Positions 60,734 to 64,000 of a DNA stretch of 64,000 bases are shown here, piece by piece. A program made the position numbers and the translations under genes. This DNA comes from Enoplosus armatus (taxonomy: Eukaryota; Chordata; Actinopteri; Centrarchiformes; Enoplosidae). Below the pieces are notes generated by a model, which was given only the letters and a program-made list of their open reading frames with translations, was not told where the DNA came from and made no database searches. How positions within the stretch are numbered: position 1 is the first letter of the stretch; each line of letters begins with the position of its first letter. The stretch covers positions 27,120,891 through 27,184,890 of the forward strand of contig NC_092180.1 in assembly GCF_043641665.1 (NCBI RefSeq), read 5' to 3'.

Positions 60734-60877
60734 ACACGGCATATGTTCGCGTTTTTATCAGCGACGTGAACGATAACAAGCCGGCGTTTGCGCAGGCGTC
60801 CTATGAAGTTGATGTGGATGAGGACGCTGACGTAGGCTTCGCCATACTCACTGTCAGTGCCAATGATGGGGACGAAG
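60734..60877 (+). CDS. Cadherin exon 14: canonical linker and start of the next EC repeat
   Basis: The acceptor is TTTATTTTCAG and the donor GAAG|GTGGGT. It enters and leaves after one codon base, so its 144 bases are frame-neutral. The first codon completes Asp of ANSDTAYVRVFI. It encodes about 47 residues: VFISDVNDNKPAF (perfect DxNDNxPxF linker), ASYEVDVDEDADVGFAILTV, SANDGDEG (DxDxG calcium loop, the Gly split by the next intron). The repeat is not finished in this window; its remaining exons lie past base 64000. Confidence 0.95.
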
Positions 60878-61214
60878 GTGGGTGGCATGGATAAAGGAAT
60901 ATGGATATGTGAATGTGTGTGTGTTTCTTGGAATGGGGTGATGCAGATACAGAATGGAAAGTGTGGGAGGGATTGTGGGGCTGGTACTGTAAATCCATAA
61001 TTGAGCGCATTTACTCACACTTAAGTGTGAGTTAAGCTCTCAAGCGTTGAAATGTGTACTTTCCCCATTTTGGGCTTTAAAGCAATTTTGTTTCACTTTA
61101 GTCAAACATTTTAATATGACGCTGCTTCCTGGTCGTATATGCCATAACACCGTTTGAACCTGTTGTCTGTGGCTACGGGGTGCCACGTCACTGTTAAGAT
61201 GTTGCACCACTGTT

Positions 61215-61635
61215 GTAGCCTGAGAACCAGACAAATCTGAGAGCCCATGTTTTGTTTTGCTCTGGCAGACGTGTCTGGCCCCCCTCCCGTTCAGACAGAT
61301 TTATATCTGGCCAGATTCAGGTTGGGCCAATCACAATTGGCATTTTCGGAAACAATCAAGATGGCTGCCACTGATGTGGAACGTTCTGTATCTGCTACCG
61401 CGTCAGTATTAAAAGGCATTATGTTGAACTAGAAGCCCTATGATTTGGATGTTGGAACTAGCTACCTATCCTAGCAGCCTATCACTACATCACATGTCCC
61501 GTTGCTCTGATTGGTTGTAGCGTCCAGAAGCATTTTGGTCTGCGCCCGTTGATACCGCTCCTTGAAAATCAAAAATGAACTGAGGGGTTCAAGACTAGTT
61601 TGCGTTTGCGAATTGGTCTGGCGATGCCAGGCTAC
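61215..61635. mobile_element. MITE-like element with imperfect terminal inverted repeats
   Basis: The left end is GTAGCCTGAGAACCAGAC. The right end is GTCTGGCGATGCCAGGCTAC, whose reverse complement is GTAGCCTGGCATCGCCAGAC. The outer 8 bases and the inner CCAGAC match, with a slightly different middle. At 421 bases it has no transposase frame. No clear target-site duplication is visible. It is probably a non-autonomous DNA transposon. Confidence 0.65.
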
Positions 61636-62117
61636 CCCTCGAGATGTTTAGGAGAAGGTCACTGCCGCTGGTAGATGTCCCTGGAATCTTCTGACATGGC
61701 TGGTGTTTTTCATCATTTTTCCAACTTGTTGTCCAAGGCAAACTGGCTACCTTTTAAAATGACCCTGTTTTAGCCCGACTACAGTACCAACTGTAATCTT
61801 GGAGGGGGAAGCTCTCATATTTTAAGGGTGTTTATACTATTACTGTGGTCTAAGACAGTCCAATCAGTTAGAGCTAGGAACAACACAACTTAAGATTTTG
61901 ACATCAGGTAGAATTTACTAAGTAAGGTATTTTTCCATTTACAGTTGTTAAACACCCTATATTAGTTACATAGGCTTAACTGGCTGACCTTTACAATGCA
62001 CTTGCCTTTAATAAAGCCCTAATTAAGAGGCCTCATTAGGATCTGAGAACTTGCCAAAGATCCTGAAATACAAAGAGTTAGGTCTGTGGTGGAACATGCA
62101 GAGACACTCAGCCGTCA

Positions 62118-62480
62118 ATGCCAGAGGCAAATGTCAGCTCACGACAGAAAGTACAAGACCATTATTACTCTGAGGAACGAAATGAGTCTCTCCGAGTATC
62201 TTTGAGCACTGTGGCTTACACTATCAAAAGGCATCTAGAAACTGAGGAGGACTTTGATCGGAAAAGGTCTGGTAGTTACGAATCAACAACAAAATCAAAT
62301 GAGAGTTGCTCATTGCAAGTGACTAGGGCTTGCGTAACAGAGGGGTGACTGCAGCAGACATCAAGACACAGCCGAATGAGAGTCAACAAAAAAAATAAAT
62401 GTTTCCACTTCGACAGAGCAGAGAAGACTCTGGGAAGTAGGGCTGATGGCTCGTTATTTAGCCGTAAAAACTTGGTAAAC
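62118..62480 (+). mobile_element. Decayed Tc1-like transposase N-terminal half
   Basis: The frame from 62118 reads VSLSTVAYTIKRHLETEEDF and DRKRSG, the paired-type helix-turn-helix of Tc1-like transposases. After stops and frame changes it continues as RNRGVTAADIKTQPNES and VSTSTEQRRLWEVGLMAR, the next conserved blocks. The catalytic DD34E region is missing. It is oriented with the cadherin gene. Confidence 0.75.
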
Positions 62481-64000
62481 TTGGTAGCTTGGAGTTGGTA
62501 AACATTTTTGAGTTAAGAACTAGATTACTGCCAACTGGAAAAAAGGTATTGTGAACTTAGACTTTTAACACTGCATTCATTGATGTTTGGACTCTTGGGG
62601 CTAACGATCAAAACAGGCTAAGAGATACATAGCCACCACCATGTAGTGTTGACTGGATGAATTCAGTTGTTACGGCCAACCGTTGCCTACTTACACTCTG
62701 GCCAACATAGATCAATGTTAGCATTTATTTGGAGTCATGTTTTCTGTCCACATGATGAATGCAAGTGCAATGTTCACTCTCCACCAACTCCTAGGAATAA
62801 TATCTAGGGCTTCAGCTCCTAGATGTTCAGCTTTCTTCATCAGCCAGTCGCTAACGTTGTCTGTCTGCCACTTGGTGCTGGACAGGTAGCGTAGAGTGGG
62901 TTTAATCATAGGCTATAAGCTGGAAATGGCTGCATATGGGGAGTGGTGACACTGAAAACACAGTAGCCTTAAAGGTGCCCTATGGGGAGTAAACAAGTCT
63001 ATTCCATTTAGTGTTACTCACCAAAACACAGTGTGGATATCCTTGAGGTCTAATAAACATGTTGAATGCATTTCCTTCCTCATAAAACCTTAGGGAAGCC
63101 AAATGTTTTAGACGAAAAATAACTTGCTGGAAGAGGTTAAAAAGCTCCTTTAGCTAATTTCATGTTTTAGCTGGTTTGTTTTAGCTAAAGCAGTTGAGCT
63201 TTTTAGCCGTATTAAAGGCTAAAACAGGTAGATAATTCTCTGCGGGTTTGTCACTTGCTTGGTGTGCATAATGTTTGGCTTTTCACACCCAAACGTCTTT
63301 GTAACTGCTTATGGAGTGTCAGTTCTGACCCAGAAAAGGTTTCATTACACCTCCTGTCTCATGAAGTCCCTTTTATGTCTGTCCAGAAATCCCGAGTGTC
63401 TGTCTTAGAAAATGGAAAAGAACAAACTTCATAATACTTAGTATTAGTATTTTAAATTAAAGTAGTAGTAGTAGTATTTCATTTTAACTTGCTGTTTTTT
63501 TATATGGTATATGGTTTTATTTGGTGGTCTCTGTCATTGTTATGCAACCCATCTGAAATGGGATGGCTGTCACTCACTGCTTTCAAACAGCAAGCCTATA
63601 GAGCATAGTAAGACGATCACAAGCAACATCCAGGGCGCGTAGGTACATTTTGTGACTATTTTTAGAGAAGATGCAACTAAAATTGGACTTGAAAACATGC
63701 CCCCGTTTTTTACTTTAATTTCTTGGGAGGGGGAGGAATAGCGGGCTTGTGTTTGTGCGCGTGCACATGATGAAGCCTGAAGAGACTAACATCAGAGAGG
63801 CTCTCAATGGATTACAACATCTATAAGCGTACCACCTGTGTCCTGTGATGACTGGTTTTGTTAGTTATCGTTTCAGTCAGCCAGACACTCCCTTGCTCAC
63901 TCTTTTTTTTATTATAAAATAAGACTATTGAATATCAAAGCAAAGCAAAAGTTCTGATGAGAAGTACAGATCAGGTGATGATTCAGCAGCAAAGCCAAAA

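Larger units (their letters stand above)
2084..60877 (+). other. CadN-type (type III classical) cadherin gene, central part, 14 exons
   Basis: Fourteen GT/AG-bounded exons read in one continuous frame of about 832 codons. The product is a tandem array of extracellular cadherin repeats, an adhesion ectodomain expected to be extracellular and calcium-stiffened. Linkers that close repeats are ARPPQF (exon 1), DENDCVPEF (exon 3), NVNDEAPEF (exon 4), DDVNNNKPVF (exon 6), DQNDNSPKF (exon 8), NVKNQPPQW (exon 10), DVNDNVPFF (exons 11-12) and DVNDNKPAF (exon 14), so there is one partial, seven whole and one starting repeat. From memory of the family, the motif order and wording match Drosophila CadN much better than FAT, Dachsous or clustered protocadherins, whose ectodomains lie on fewer, larger exons. 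Such genes are called neural-cadherin-like or DN-cadherin in fish and birds. Neither gene end is in the window: no signal peptide, membrane segment, promoter or polyadenylation site can be assigned. Confidence 0.9.
60878..64000. other. Start of the intron after exon 14, with two transposon remnants
   Basis: It holds a MITE with inverted ends (61215-61635) and a Tc1-like remnant (62118-62480). From 62500 to 64000 I see no exon that continues the ANDGDEG reading frame, so the intron does not end in the window. Confidence 0.7.

Noticed and set aside
1..64000. CRISPR array, operon or prokaryotic defence system
   Set aside because: No repeat-spacer arrays, ribosome binding sites or compact gene clusters; the sequence is spliced vertebrate DNA.

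Overview
The window is vertebrate genomic DNA, most likely from a ray-finned (teleost) fish. The reasons are small coding exons with GT/AG borders separated by kilobase-scale introns, many long CA/TG, GA and CTT microsatellites and long C/G homopolymers, decayed Tc1-like transposons, a LINE 3' fragment, and several inverted-repeat (MITE-like) families of the kind common in teleosts. There are no bacterial-style operons, and almost every long open frame is a by-product of a microsatellite or of chance.

The only gene I can support lies on the + strand and crosses the whole window. I rebuilt fourteen exons (2084-2309, 4464-4668, 10420-10531, 17608-17857, 28643-28785, 41641-41813, 45073-45241, 46603-46773, 47343-47515, 49002-49169, 51349-51598, 56282-56409, 56656-56842, 60734-60877). 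Every exon-exon junction agrees in reading phase, giving about 832 consecutive codons with no stop. The product is a chain of extracellular cadherin (EC) repeats: the end of one repeat, seven complete repeats, and the start of another. The order and wording of motifs (for example LREDTMIGTSFLRVAAHDDD, TIKATSPLGDPRVTYNLE, ESARPGKHGQ) match Drosophila N-cadherin (CadN), so this is the middle of a type III classical (DN-cadherin / neural-cadherin-like) gene. The 5' exons (signal peptide, first EC repeats) lie before base 1. The 3' exons (further EC repeats, the EGF/laminin-G region, membrane segment and catenin-binding tail expected of the family) lie after base 64000.

Layout: 1-2083, upstream intron with a tRNA-derived SINE-like segment. 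2084-4668, two exons, with a decayed cadherin-like pseudo-exon (4048-4153) between them. 4669-41640, large repeat-rich introns (5.8, 7.1, 10.8 and 12.9 kb) around three small exons. 41641-51598, a compact cluster of six exons. 51599-60877, three more exons among Tc1-like and LINE-like debris. 60878-64000, the start of another intron holding a MITE and a second Tc1-like remnant.

I found no new defence, mobile or metabolic system. The most interesting items are the pseudo-exon, which may be the remains of a duplicated (once alternative) exon in a gene whose fly orthologue uses mutually exclusive exons; microsatellites placed directly against splice sites; frame-neutral exons; EC linkers without calcium ligands; and repeat families that can be recognised from copies inside this one window.
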